Shown piece by piece: positions 51,613 through 61,274 of a stretch of 64,000 nt of DNA. The notes below the pieces were generated by a model that worked only from the letters and a program-made list of their open reading frames with translations, was not told the origin of the DNA and did no database searches. The first letter of the stretch is position 1. The number at the start of each line of letters is the position of its first letter. A program made the position numbers and the translations under genes. This DNA comes from Megaleporinus macrocephalus (lineage: Eukaryota > Chordata > Actinopteri > Characiformes > Anostomidae), in the NCBI GenBank assembly GCA_021613375.1, contig CM038704.1, positions 32,922,582-32,986,581 on the forward strand, written 5' to 3'.

Positions 51613-51779
51613 TATATTTCCCAAAATAATTTATATATTTTTTATATTTATATATTAATTTATATATTAAAATAATGTCATTTGTTAACACTGTGGGTCT
51701 TTTAAATTCAGATTTTGGGGAAAAAATATAATGTTTACTATAAAACAAAAATTCATACTCTTAAAAAGAATGGACTGTG

Positions 51780-52160
51780 GACTCAAAAGCCATATTTTTT
51801 GTGTCTCAAGCTTTTTGTAACTGAGGCTGCTGGGGGTCTAACTTGACCAGCCACAGCATTTTCCCAGCGCTCAGCAGTGAGGAGTGTTGGCTGTGATGGC
51901 CTGCAGTTATTTTGAAACCAGCTTATATTTTTTGCATTGGCCCCTAATGCAGCAGTTCTGAGGGTAACATGGCCAGACACTGCACTGTCTGGTCCCATAA
52001 TGTCACTTTGGCTTAAGAAAGGAAAGGGTGAGAATGTTGGTGCTGACCACAGGGAGGACGTGCACTGCCTGGGCTGTGTCCACTCTGATTCACATCCTGC
52101 CATACCAACGCATCCTGGGACAGCTATTACACACCTGTTGACCTACATCTAACCTCTGTA
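51780..52160. other. GC-richer, coding-like island of unknown nature
   Basis: Both strands hold open frames: plus 71 codons from 51937, minus 106 codons ending at 51783 that include NISWFQNNCRPSQPTLLTAE. I recognise neither. It could be an exon of an unknown gene, a processed fragment or an old transposon. No obvious splice sites frame it. Confidence 0.3.
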
Positions 52161-52508
52161 TTAGAACTAAGCAATAAAGCAATATGATGATTAAGTTCAG
52201 AGCTGTAGTACAGCACTCTCAGACCCAAGCTGTTAGATCCATACTCTTGGTTCAGGATATTTTATATTTATTTTATTTCATAATAGTCAAGTGGCTAGGT
52301 TTTATTATATAAGGGCCAGTACAGTAGTTGGGAGGATTCTAGACTGTAAAATGTAAAATAGCAGTACATAGTAACATAGAGCCAAGACAAAATCACTAGA
52401 ATTAAATGAGTATCTTTTGGTCTTTTGTAAACCGTCAAGTTATTATATGTCAACCCTGTGTCAGACTGCGTTAGAACACATTCAAAATTTCAATTATGTC
52501 CCCTTCAG

Positions 52509-52566
52509 TCTCCCAGCGTCTAGCTGGTGCCCCCACTAAAACGGTCAAAGAATCTTATAGCTCCAG
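52509..52566 (+). CDS. Exon-like segment, possible alternative med8 3' exon
   Basis: A 58-nt segment is bounded by TTATGTCCCCTTCAG and GTAAGC, good acceptor and donor motifs. Its phase fits med8 exon 6 (G + TC = Val), reading VSQRLAGAPTKTVKESYSS with a split Arg codon. No transcript evidence; this is an inference from splice sites and phase. Confidence 0.35.
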
Positions 52567-52904
52567 GTAAGCAAACCAGTAAAATATTTTATTTTTGAAA
52601 GAAAAAGTATTTTGCTCTATATGAAATATCTTACATTTTAGTCCTTCTCTACAAATAGTATGCTAGGCTAGCAAGATTATAGTGAAAAAATAATGTTTTT
52701 TTTCTTTTAACTTTAATTTGTCTCTGACAAGCTGGAAATGTTAAAACCATAGAGAGTATATGTTTAAACCAATTATTTTATTTAATGTGGAGTACCTTGT
52801 TTAGTTTGTAAAGTGACCTTTAACTAGATTTGTGTAATAATAAACATTTACACATTTACTGTAATTCCACATATGTCGTTCTACGTCACATACGTATACA
52901 TACA

Positions 52905-52907
<3 letters not shown>

Positions 52908-52962
<55 letters not shown>
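52908..52962. repeat. (TA)n microsatellite
   Basis: About 27 uninterrupted TA units. Confidence 0.95.
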
Positions 52963-52966
<4 letters not shown>

Positions 52967-53440
52967 AAACCACAGTTAATTACAGGCAGCCTGAGGACAG
53001 AATTTACCACTAGAGGTCACCATTGTTTCACAAGTTTCACAACCTATTCTCGCATTATCTCAGCTTCAGGGATGATCTCTGGGAAACAAAATGAACAAAG
53101 CAAAAAAGGATTGTACTAATAATATACTACTATTGATCCTTAACCAAAATGATTATTTTTACTGTTAAAAAGACAATAGTCTTGATAATCAGATAAAATG
53201 TCATGGCAACATAAAGAAACCTAAAGAAGCTGTAATTATTTAGCTAAAGCTAATTCTTTTCTTTGTTTACCTCTTCCAGTCACTTCCAGTGAATAAGCTT
53301 GTCAATGACAGTTTGTTGACTGCGTCCAAAATAAAGAAATAAGATAAAAACAGAAAAGTACAGACACAAAGTAATATTGTTGGTAATAGAAAAGCCATGA
53401 GGCATAAGCACATAAAACATCTAAATAAATAAATAAAAAC

Positions 53441-53446
53441 TATATA

Positions 53447-53524
<78 letters not shown>
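53441..53524. repeat. (TA)n microsatellite
   Basis: About 41 TA units with one TG interruption near 53,451. Confidence 0.95.
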
Positions 53525-53527
<3 letters not shown>

Positions 53528-53555
53528 CTATAATTTACTTTGTTCTGCTGTTCAG

Positions 53556-53670
53556 GGTAATTCATTTGTTCAATTTTGCTGAGGCATTTTGCAGTGCCAG
53601 GCGGAGAGCTGATGCCACTGATGCCTTTTGGTTGGAGGCTGTTTGGTTGGCCCTGCGTTTGGGACGATAG
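53556..53670 (+). CDS. Exon-like segment, possible alternative med8 last exon
   Basis: Acceptor TTGTTCTGCTGTTCAG precedes a frame that completes the Arg codon left by 52509-52566 and reads VIHLFNFAEAFCSARRRADA...LALRLGR to a TAG at 53668-53670. The opposite strand is open over the same bases, so only one of the two readings can be right, or neither. Confidence 0.3.
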
Positions 53671-53797
53671 AGGAACTCATAGTGACAGGCACCTCCCGCC
53701 TTGAGTCTCTGAGGAGACGCAGATGCGCCTCCTTCTGAAAAATCATTACAAGGAGACATGTATCTCAGTGACTGACCCTGAGCATGCCGCCCTTTCT
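53562..53797 (-). CDS. Putative terminal exon of an unidentified minus-strand gene
   Basis: The acceptor TTGTGTTTCTTTAAG ends at 53798. The frame KGRHAQGQSLRYMSPCNDFS ... AGGACHYEFLYRPKRR ... ASAKLNK ends at a TGA (53562-53564). It is GC-richer than its surroundings and basic near the C-terminus. I do not recognise the protein and see no certain upstream exon. It overlaps the plus-strand exon candidate. Confidence 0.35.
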
Positions 53798-53819
53798 TAA
53801 AGAAACACAACTAACATAT

Positions 53820-54540
53820 TAAAAAAACGCACACACGGCACAAAGTTGAAAACAAAGCAAAAATAACTCTTTTTTTTGTACAGGGTGAGCTTAAAAAACA
53901 AACCCAAGTCTGACCTAACAGCACATGTAAAACTAAAAGGGGTCAAAAACATGTCATACAAGTTTCAAAACAACCTCAAAATATAGCGTTTTCTCCTTTT
54001 TCTGTCATGTCTTGTCCTTATAATCTTATAATACTTTTAGACATTTTAGGCCTGGGTTTTTTTTTTATACTGTAGTCAATGCTGTTATGATTTTAGCCCC
54101 ATCCTATTTACATTTTAGACTTCTTGCGATGATGCACAAGACAAATTTGGCTTTCATCCTGCACTTTTTGCCGTCTGGCTCCTTCCACGCAAACAGATTG
54201 TGCCCGTACCTTTGATCAACAGCACAACAACACTAACCTAAAGCATTCTTCCAGTCTGTTTTACATTTCATGTTTCAAAGAGATAAGTTGGCTTTTTAGT
54301 CTCGAGGCACTGTTTTCAAAGATGCTCTCATTGCATGTTGAAACAACTGGTGAGCAGTCCACGTCTGTCTCGTCAGCACCGAGGCTTTAGGCAAATCACA
54401 AAGCAAAGCAGCATCTAACTTACAACACCCACATCGCAAGATTTTTCAGTTTGTAAGTATTGGCACAGAGGAAAAAAAGTGTTCTGCAATTTGAACAAAC
54501 ATGAAAAGCATCAGTGACACTCGCAGATGTGTGAAAATCT
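53820..54540. other. Intergenic, no gene seen
   Basis: No recognisable repeat or coding segment. Confidence 0.4.
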
Positions 54541-54543
54541 TCC

Positions 54544-54617
54544 TCAAATGGCAGAGAACACATCGCTTTCATGAAAAAGTTGGTTCTCGTCAGAGATCAG
54601 AAGAATTTCTTCTGGGT
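54544..54617 (-). CDS. Coding-like segment, putative terminal exon
   Basis: After the pyrimidine-rich acceptor CTGCCTCTGCCACCCACAG the frame reads PEEILLISDENQLFHESDVF then SAI and TGA (54544-54546). Upstream of that acceptor the same frame is also open back to about 54,690. I do not recognise the protein. Confidence 0.3.
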
Positions 54618-54699
54618 CTGTGGGTGGCAGAGGCAGTGTGACACTCCGAAAAACTCCAGCTCCAGCAGGCCTTAGTGCAGATAGCAATCCTTAACGAAT

Positions 54700-55680
54700 C
54701 CATTTATGACTAAAATCTACATCAACTTCAATCTTCTACTCTACTGCAGCATAAATTTTCAATAAAAAAGTCTCATTTGCATGACTTACCAACAGCATCA
54801 GGATGAGTTACACTTTTCTGCTTCAGTCAAACTGAAAGCCCCCCAAAACTGATCCCAAATCATAACAAGTCAGGAATTAAAAATGTCAGGATTAGTTTGG
54901 GTGCTTTTCAATAGGGGTTAGCTCAGCATTTAAAAGCAGTCCAAAAATCCACCTTCAGAAAAAACACAGATGTAAGCCACTATAACAGCAATCATATGAG
55001 CCTCCACACACTGATAAAGCAGCTCGATGCCATGAGAACAAAGACTCTTCAAAATCCTGCTTTAACCCCTACCCTTAGGCGCACACACACAGAGGTTTGT
55101 TTTTATACCTTGTTGGCACATATATAAAACGTGAACTCAAATAAGAAGTAACGTACATTTTTTCTCTTTCTGTTATGAAGTAATAATTTTGGATTTACAA
55201 GGTTTTTACACAATACTGTGCAAAAGTCAAAGACTGCCCTTCACTTAATTAATTTCCAGTCAAAACAGTATTTAATATTCATTGTCAGCATTTAACAGAA
55301 AATAACACAAAAGCCTACATTTAAACATGTTCTGCACACTTGTTTCCTTTATTTTTTCAGTTTAGTCTTAGACATTGGTTGCATTTTCCGCTAACTAAAC
55401 ACATTTAATGATGCTTCTTGGTTTGTTCACATTTTCAGAACCCTTTTTTTTTGTAAAAGAAAACTACCAAATCTCTATTTAGGCAAAATGTTCTTTTCTT
55501 ACTAAGGAAGATACTTAATTGTTTAGTTTATGTTGTCTACGCCCTTTCATAAATGTAGAAGAGCTAAGCATTGACAATCCACAAATGAACTACACTTAGA
55601 AAAATTATTACTTGTGACAACATTTTGTACATAAAACCATTAAAAATACACAAAACATATCATCACTGTCCAATAAAAAA
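54700..55680. other. Intergenic, no gene seen
   Basis: AT-rich. A possible AATAAA on the plus strand lies near 54,761. No other structure was found. Confidence 0.4.
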
Positions 55681-55684
55681 CAAG

Positions 55685-55805
55685 TATCTCCAAAATTGCA
55701 ACTTTACAGGAGAGGACAAAAACCTACTTTACTTTTAATGTAAGTCTATGGAACCAGAATTTTTTCAAGCTATTTTGGGGCACTTTCACTTTGGTCCATT
55801 CATCA
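55685..55805 (+). repeat. Dispersed repeat, copy A
   Basis: ATCTCCAAAATTGCAACTTT followed by AGTCTATGGAACCAGAATTT shares its layout with 60115-60215 (copy B). The pair shows this is an interspersed family; class unknown. Confidence 0.6.
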
Positions 55806-55837
55806 TGAAATTAACAGCGACGATCTGTTGGAAATGA

Positions 55838-56243
55838 GCCCTTTAAGAAAAACAGACTACCTGCAAAAGTACCCAAATCTAGAATCCATAAAACCAAGCC
55901 TGTGAACCACAGCAGCACAGACCAGCATGGCTCTGGTGTATACTGGTTTAGCTGATCATCCAGCTTGGCCATGCAGGTTGATCAGGAAACCTGTATCAAA
56001 ACACAACAGATGTGGTTTTGCTGGTGACCAGCCATGTTGTTCTATTTTGGGATTTATAGTAAGGAAACCAAACAACTAGGGGTATAAAACAAACAGGACA
56101 TCTGGAAATAATTATGAGAGGAAAGGGCTACTGACTAGAGTAGACATTGCAGAAACTAAAGCAACAACGGGGAAAACAAGCTACAACGAGTCCATTATGG
56201 TACACATGGTACTTTTGCAGGTAGTCTGTTTTTCTTAAAGGGC
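55838..56243. repeat. Inverted-repeat-bounded element, 36-bp perfect arms
   Basis: GCCCTTTAAGAAAAACAGAC.. (55838-55873) is exactly inverted at 56208-56243. The 334-bp interior has the appearance of a non-autonomous transposon or a foldback element. No target duplication is obvious at the arm ends. Confidence 0.85.
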
Positions 56244-56979
56244 CCAAATGCTACATATGTTTTGAGTATTTTGAATGGTTTTATGTACCAAATGTTGTCA
56301 CAATTAATTTTACATGAATATTTTCCAACCTCTCTTTATCCTTTAGAATAAAACAGGCTGATTTTATCACTGTGCCTTGAAGACTGGTATCAGAGAAATT
56401 AGCTCTGTTGTGATTGGCTGCAATGCATTGTGCTGTATTCAGAAAGGCACTCAGAGCTAAAACATTCCTTAGAACCTCAATATGAATGGACCATGCTAAA
56501 CTGCTATAGATAGAAGAGTTGAATATATGTAAATTAGTTTATTCCTGTGGCAACTATTAATTAAATAATTAATTCAAAACAGGCTGCGTAGTTTCCATAC
56601 ATATACTGTACGGTCTGGGGACTGAATGTGAAATATTGAAATGTTAACAATGTTTACAAACTAATTCAGACCCCCTTATTTCAAAAAAATTGTTTTCCAT
56701 GATATGGGCTCAGATTGAAAAAAAGAAAATAAGCAAAAAAGGCTAAATGTGCCACAACCCTTGATGAGCTGGTTTAGGGAAGCTCACAATTCCCTTTCCT
56801 AAGATTTGTGACCTCCTTTGCGGAGAGATGTAAGTGAAACCCAACAGTGCAGTCTGACTACAACTCTGAAAAGCTTTCTGCTTCAAATTCATTTTTAAAA
56901 CAAGTCTCCTTGCTTCCAGAGAATGAAAAATGGACTACAGGGGGCCTCTAAATGGTGGCCATCAATAAACACAGCCCAC

Positions 56980-57190
56980 TTTGCTTTGCATTCGTCTCCC
57001 TCTCACTTAATTTGTTTCGCAGACGCAGGTCCCGCGGCGGCTGACCTTTCAGAGAGAAGCTCCTGAAGCAGCAGATAGAGCGCAGGCGCTTTATTCTGAG
57101 GAGTCATTTATTTATGAAGCAAAGCTGGTTAAAAGAGTGGGTAGAGAGAGAGTGGGGAAATGTCAGAGCACATTTAACCACAGGGGCATT
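56980..57190. other. GC-richer block, possible conserved non-coding element or exon
   Basis: A sharp change to higher GC with a CpG-containing core (about 57030-57080). On the plus strand, an acceptor-like TTGTTTCGCAG at 57012-57022 precedes a frame open for about 67 codons. No donor or homology is recognised. Confidence 0.3.
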
Positions 57191-57604
57191 TCATCTACAC
57201 ACAACACACACATGCTTATACACTGATTTGCTGCAGGATGCCCACTTTACACACTGCTCCATTTTCTAAACAGCTGCTCTGATTTAATCCCACCTTCTGC
57301 AGATTCTGCAGAACAGTTTGTAAAAAAATTTGACAAGTAAATCAACATTTAGTCTATTTTGATCAATTTTTAGCAGTAGAAAAAATACAAAAAAGCTTGG
57401 TTTATATTGTCAATATATAAACCACATTCCCGAAAAGGTACAGTATGAGAAATACACAAACAGGAAGCAGTGACGTCCAAACCCATTTAGACCGGTATCT
57501 AGATGTCAACAGTATGCAGAGTATACAGTAACTATTTAATGTTTACCTCACCAACTTAACTGTATTTTGTAAATATAAATGTATTCTAAAATGGATGTCT
57601 GTCT

Positions 57605-57760
57605 AAAAAAGTTGGAACAGGGGTAACTAAACACTAGAAACATAATGAACAGAAGAACAGGTGAACAGGTGATGCAATCAGGCTGGGGTATAAAAAGAGC
57701 ATCCAGGAAGGGCTTAATCCCCACGTATTCAGACCACTTGTGGCATAATGTGTATTTTTA
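57605..57760. repeat. Fragment of an interspersed fish repeat
   Basis: AAAAAAGTTGGAACAGGGGT ... GGGGTATAAAAAGAGCATCC resembles the interior of repeats carrying ends like those of the MITE at 4745-5124. Family not certain. Confidence 0.4.
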
Positions 57761-57826
57761 TGTGTAGTGAGTCTGTCTTCTTCCATACTGATTTGCAGAA
57801 CGGTAGAAGGGGTCATGCACTAGGAC

Positions 57827-58015
57827 AGTGTTTCTCAAGACTGGTCCTGGAGGCCCACTGGCCTGAACTTTTTAATGCTTTCCCTGCTCCCAAAGCAAAC
57901 TTATCAACTTATTAAGAGCCCATTATGGAGATAAAGTGAGTGTGTTAATGCAGGAGAAGTACTACACTGCGCAGGACAGTGGGTCTACAGGACCAGGACT
58001 GAGCCATTGCACTAT
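57827..58015. mobile_element. Degenerate MITE with inverted ends
   Basis: CAGTGTTTCTCAAGACTGGT..CCTGGAGGCCCACTG at the left and CAGTGGGTCTACAGGACCAG..GACTG at the right are imperfect inverted copies of a palindromic fish MITE, probably hAT-derived. Confidence 0.6.
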
Positions 58016-58434
58016 ATCATTATCACTATGAAGCCATATTTAAAAAAAGATGGTGTCCAGAAAGAAGCTGACACAGTTTCCATTCCCGGTTTACTGACCA
58101 GTTGTTGAAACTTCACTCAAAGAATTATGTCTGTGTAAAATCTCACTTGTTAGTGTACAGCATTTAGTTGCTGTTGTTGTATATAATCTCTCTATCTGGG
58201 GAAACCTTTTTTTTGCCTTTGTTTTTTTCTTGGTTTGCTTTAGGTGGGAAGTTACTATCTTTTTTGTTAGGTAATTTAGTTCTCTCCCAATCTAAAAGTA
58301 GTTTAGTTATGTTTTCCCCTTTTATACCCTGCTGTTCCATTTATTGCCCTTTATTCCTATGTCTTGGATCAGATCAAAACACAAAACAGGTTAAGTTTTG
58401 TCACATTGCCTGAATTATTTAGCAGTTTTTGAGC

Positions 58435-58600
58435 ACATTTATAGATAGATACTTTATCGATCCCAGAGAGCAATTCAAGATCTCCACATTTAACACATCC
58501 GTGCAATGAAACACTCACACATTTTTGAAAACACACACTAGGGGGCAGTACCGGCAACCTTCCAGTCACAAGGCTGGTTCCCTAACCTCCAGCCCTCAAC
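58435..58600. repeat. LINE 3' tail-like fragment
   Basis: AGATAGATACTTTATCGATC followed by CCAGAGAGCAATTCAAGATC resembles the 3' tails of a LINE family common in fish (consensus ...CTTTATTGATCCC...). Coding part absent. Confidence 0.45.
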
Positions 58601-58619
58601 TGTCCACAAGAATTGTAAG

Positions 58620-60100
58620 AATTGTAGTTGTGTCACCCACTACAGTGCATGAACTCATCAAACGATTCAGGAAACCTGAAGACAACTCTGCTCATTAAGC
58701 CCCTGACCCTCAAGATCAGGTGCCAAAAAACAACATTCTTTTGTGATGGATAACACTACATAGGCTCGAGAATACTTTGACAAACTATCAAAGGAAAGCA
58801 AATACAGAAACCAGGACATACATTGGGGTGATACATGTTCAGCTTGCACTACGCTACTTTTATGTGCGTAGTGCACATAATTTAATTTAGCAAATTCCAC
58901 CCAACAAAAGAAAAAACGAGTTGCCTTGTGAGAGGTGCTTTTATATTCCTTCTGCTTGTAATTCAGCCATCGGCAAAAATTCCTCATCATGAATAGCATT
59001 AATAGAAAATAAAGGAAGGCACTATTTTTTTTACAAAACTGAAGACAGTTTTTCATTCGCCAGCTTCTCATTCGCATTTCCCAATCCACCTTAAATAGTG
59101 CCGCAGTTAATTCAACACCTCAGGCCTCAAAATGTAACTAAATTAAATTATTGAGATGTTGATTCGAGCAGATATAATATTACTACGGAACTAAGATATA
59201 TCACTCTATTACTGCATTAAAAGCAGAGGTTGCCTGTAATCACTTAAATGTCCCCAAGTACAAACAAATCCTGCTCAAGTAGGGCTTAAGATGCTTGAGT
59301 GGGGGGAAAAAACTGGTTAATCATCTCTTTAAAAAAAACTAAGCAGAAAGAGATAAGAAAAAAAATATTTTGCTTGTAGTTGGACAACAAAAAAAGTGAC
59401 CCTGGATTCCGTCTAATGAAGCATATTCAACTTAGACAGCCTTTGTAAAAAAAAATAAGCTTGCACTCTTTAATCCAGGGCCACATTTTAGTTTTCTTTT
59501 TAACTTACATGGATTGTTTTGCATGTCCACTGGGATGTGCATCACACCTTCCAGACCTTTCAATGCAAACCTTTTTTGAGATGTCTGAGCATAACTTATA
59601 AGTAATTCCTTTGTCTGATATAAACTGTGGTGTGATGTCTTTCTTTTTGTTGTTGTTATCTATGTAGGCTTTAGTGAGCTAACGAGCCAGCTGAAAGAGG
59701 AAAGTGAAGTATGAGCATAAACCTCTCGAAGTGCAGAGCTTTAAAGGACATGAACATGGCTTCATAATCACTGTTTGAAAAAGCCTAACTGCTACTGTTG
59801 AAATCTATGCATGTAAAATACAACTAGATGAAGACTTAACAATTACCATTGGTTTGCTGCTAATAGGCTCTATTTCACTGTTTTACACTTTAGGTTCTCT
59901 TTATAACAGAATATATTCTGTCTTTAGAATAGGCTGCAAACAAAGACAGCCTAACACTCTGATTATAAATATATGAATGAAAACACTGCACTGTCCTATC
60001 CTGCTGGAAAAAAAACAGTTGATCTGGTGCTGGTCACCGAGTGTAACAGCCTTCAAAACACAACAAACTTGCACCCACAACACAACATGCTACTGCTCTT
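58620..60100. other. Intergenic, no gene seen
   Basis: AT-rich sequence with short purine tracts. A 140-codon minus frame (58667-59089) has low-complexity, non-conserved-looking composition and is probably spurious. Confidence 0.4.
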
Positions 60101-60114
60101 GGTATAAAAACCTT

Positions 60115-60215
60115 GTATCTCCAAAACTCCACAGTACAATAAAAGCATAAGTCAATGGAACTAGACTTTTGTCAAGTACTTTTGGGCATTTCTTTTGGGC
60201 TCCTTTATCATAAAA
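60115..60215 (+). repeat. Dispersed repeat, copy B
   Basis: Contains ATCTCCAAAACTCCACAGTA then GTCAATGGAACTAGACTTTT, the same order of motifs as 55685-55805. Confidence 0.55.
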
Positions 60216-60229
60216 TTGATACACAATAT

Positions 60230-61272
60230 AAAGGACATACAGGGCTTAAGTCAGTAAATTATTTAATTCAGGTGTTCCAATCCCTTCCATGGCCACAGGT
60301 GTATGTAAATATTCCTCAGTCAATTGTGAGTAGTATTATAACAAAGTGGAAGCAATTGGAAACGACAGCAACTCAAATGGTAGACCAGGCAAAATGACAG
60401 AGCGGGTCGGCGGATGCTAATTGCTACAGACCTTCCATCTTTATGCAGCCTTCAGATTAGCTCAATAACAGTGCATAAACAGCTTTATGGAATGGGTTTC
60501 CATGGCCAAGCAGCTGCATTTAAGCCTTACATCACCAAGCGCAATGTAAAATGTTGAGTGCAGTGGTGTAAAGCACTTCACCACTAGACTCAGTGGAGCA
60601 GTGGAGAAGTGCTCTCTGGAGTGACAAATCACACTTCTCCCTCTGGCAATCTGATGGATGAGCGTGGGTTTGGTCGTTGCCAGGAGAACGGTACCTGTCT
60701 GACTGCATTGTGCCAAGTGAAAAGTTTGGTGAAGGGGGGATTATGGTGTGGGGTTGTTTTTCAGGAGGTGGGCTCGACCCCTTAGTTCCTGTAAAATGAA
60801 CTTCTAATGCTTCAGCAGACCAAGAGATTTTGGACAATTTCATATTCCCAACTTTGTGAGAACAGTTTGGGGACAGTCCCTTCCTGTTTCAAGATGACTG
60901 TGCATCAGTGCACAAAGCAAGTTCCATAAAGACATGGATGAGTGAGTTTGGTGTGGAAAAACTTGATTGGCCTACTCAGAGACCTGAACTCAACTAGATA
61001 GAACACCTTTGGGAGGAATTAGAGCAGAGACTGCGAGTCAGGCCTTCTCATCCAACATTAGTGTCTGACCTCAAAAATGTTCTTCTGGAAGAACGCTCAA
61101 AAATTCCCATAAACAGACTCCTAAACCATGTGGAAAGCCTTCCCAAAAGAGTTAAAGCTGTGATAGCTAAAAAGGGTGGGTCGGCATCATAAACCCTATA
61201 GATTAAGAATGGGATGTCACTCAAGTTCATATGCGTGTAAAGGCAGATGAGCAAATACTTTTGGCAATAAAG
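60230..61272 (+). mobile_element. Second Tc1/mariner element, decayed
   Basis: Transposase remnants on the plus strand: [33 protein letters not shown] and IEHLWEELEQRLRVRP, with several stops and a 5' deletion. The right end keeps AATACTTTTGGCAATA; the left end is not certain. Different from the element at 50.4 kb. Confidence 0.75.
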
Positions 61273-61274
61273 AG

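Noticed and set aside
52801..53010. Minus frame with an Ile-Tyr repeat
   Set aside because: Translation of the (TA)n microsatellite.
58667..59089. 140-codon minus frame
   Set aside because: AT-rich, no domain, no splice context or start-site support; most likely chance.
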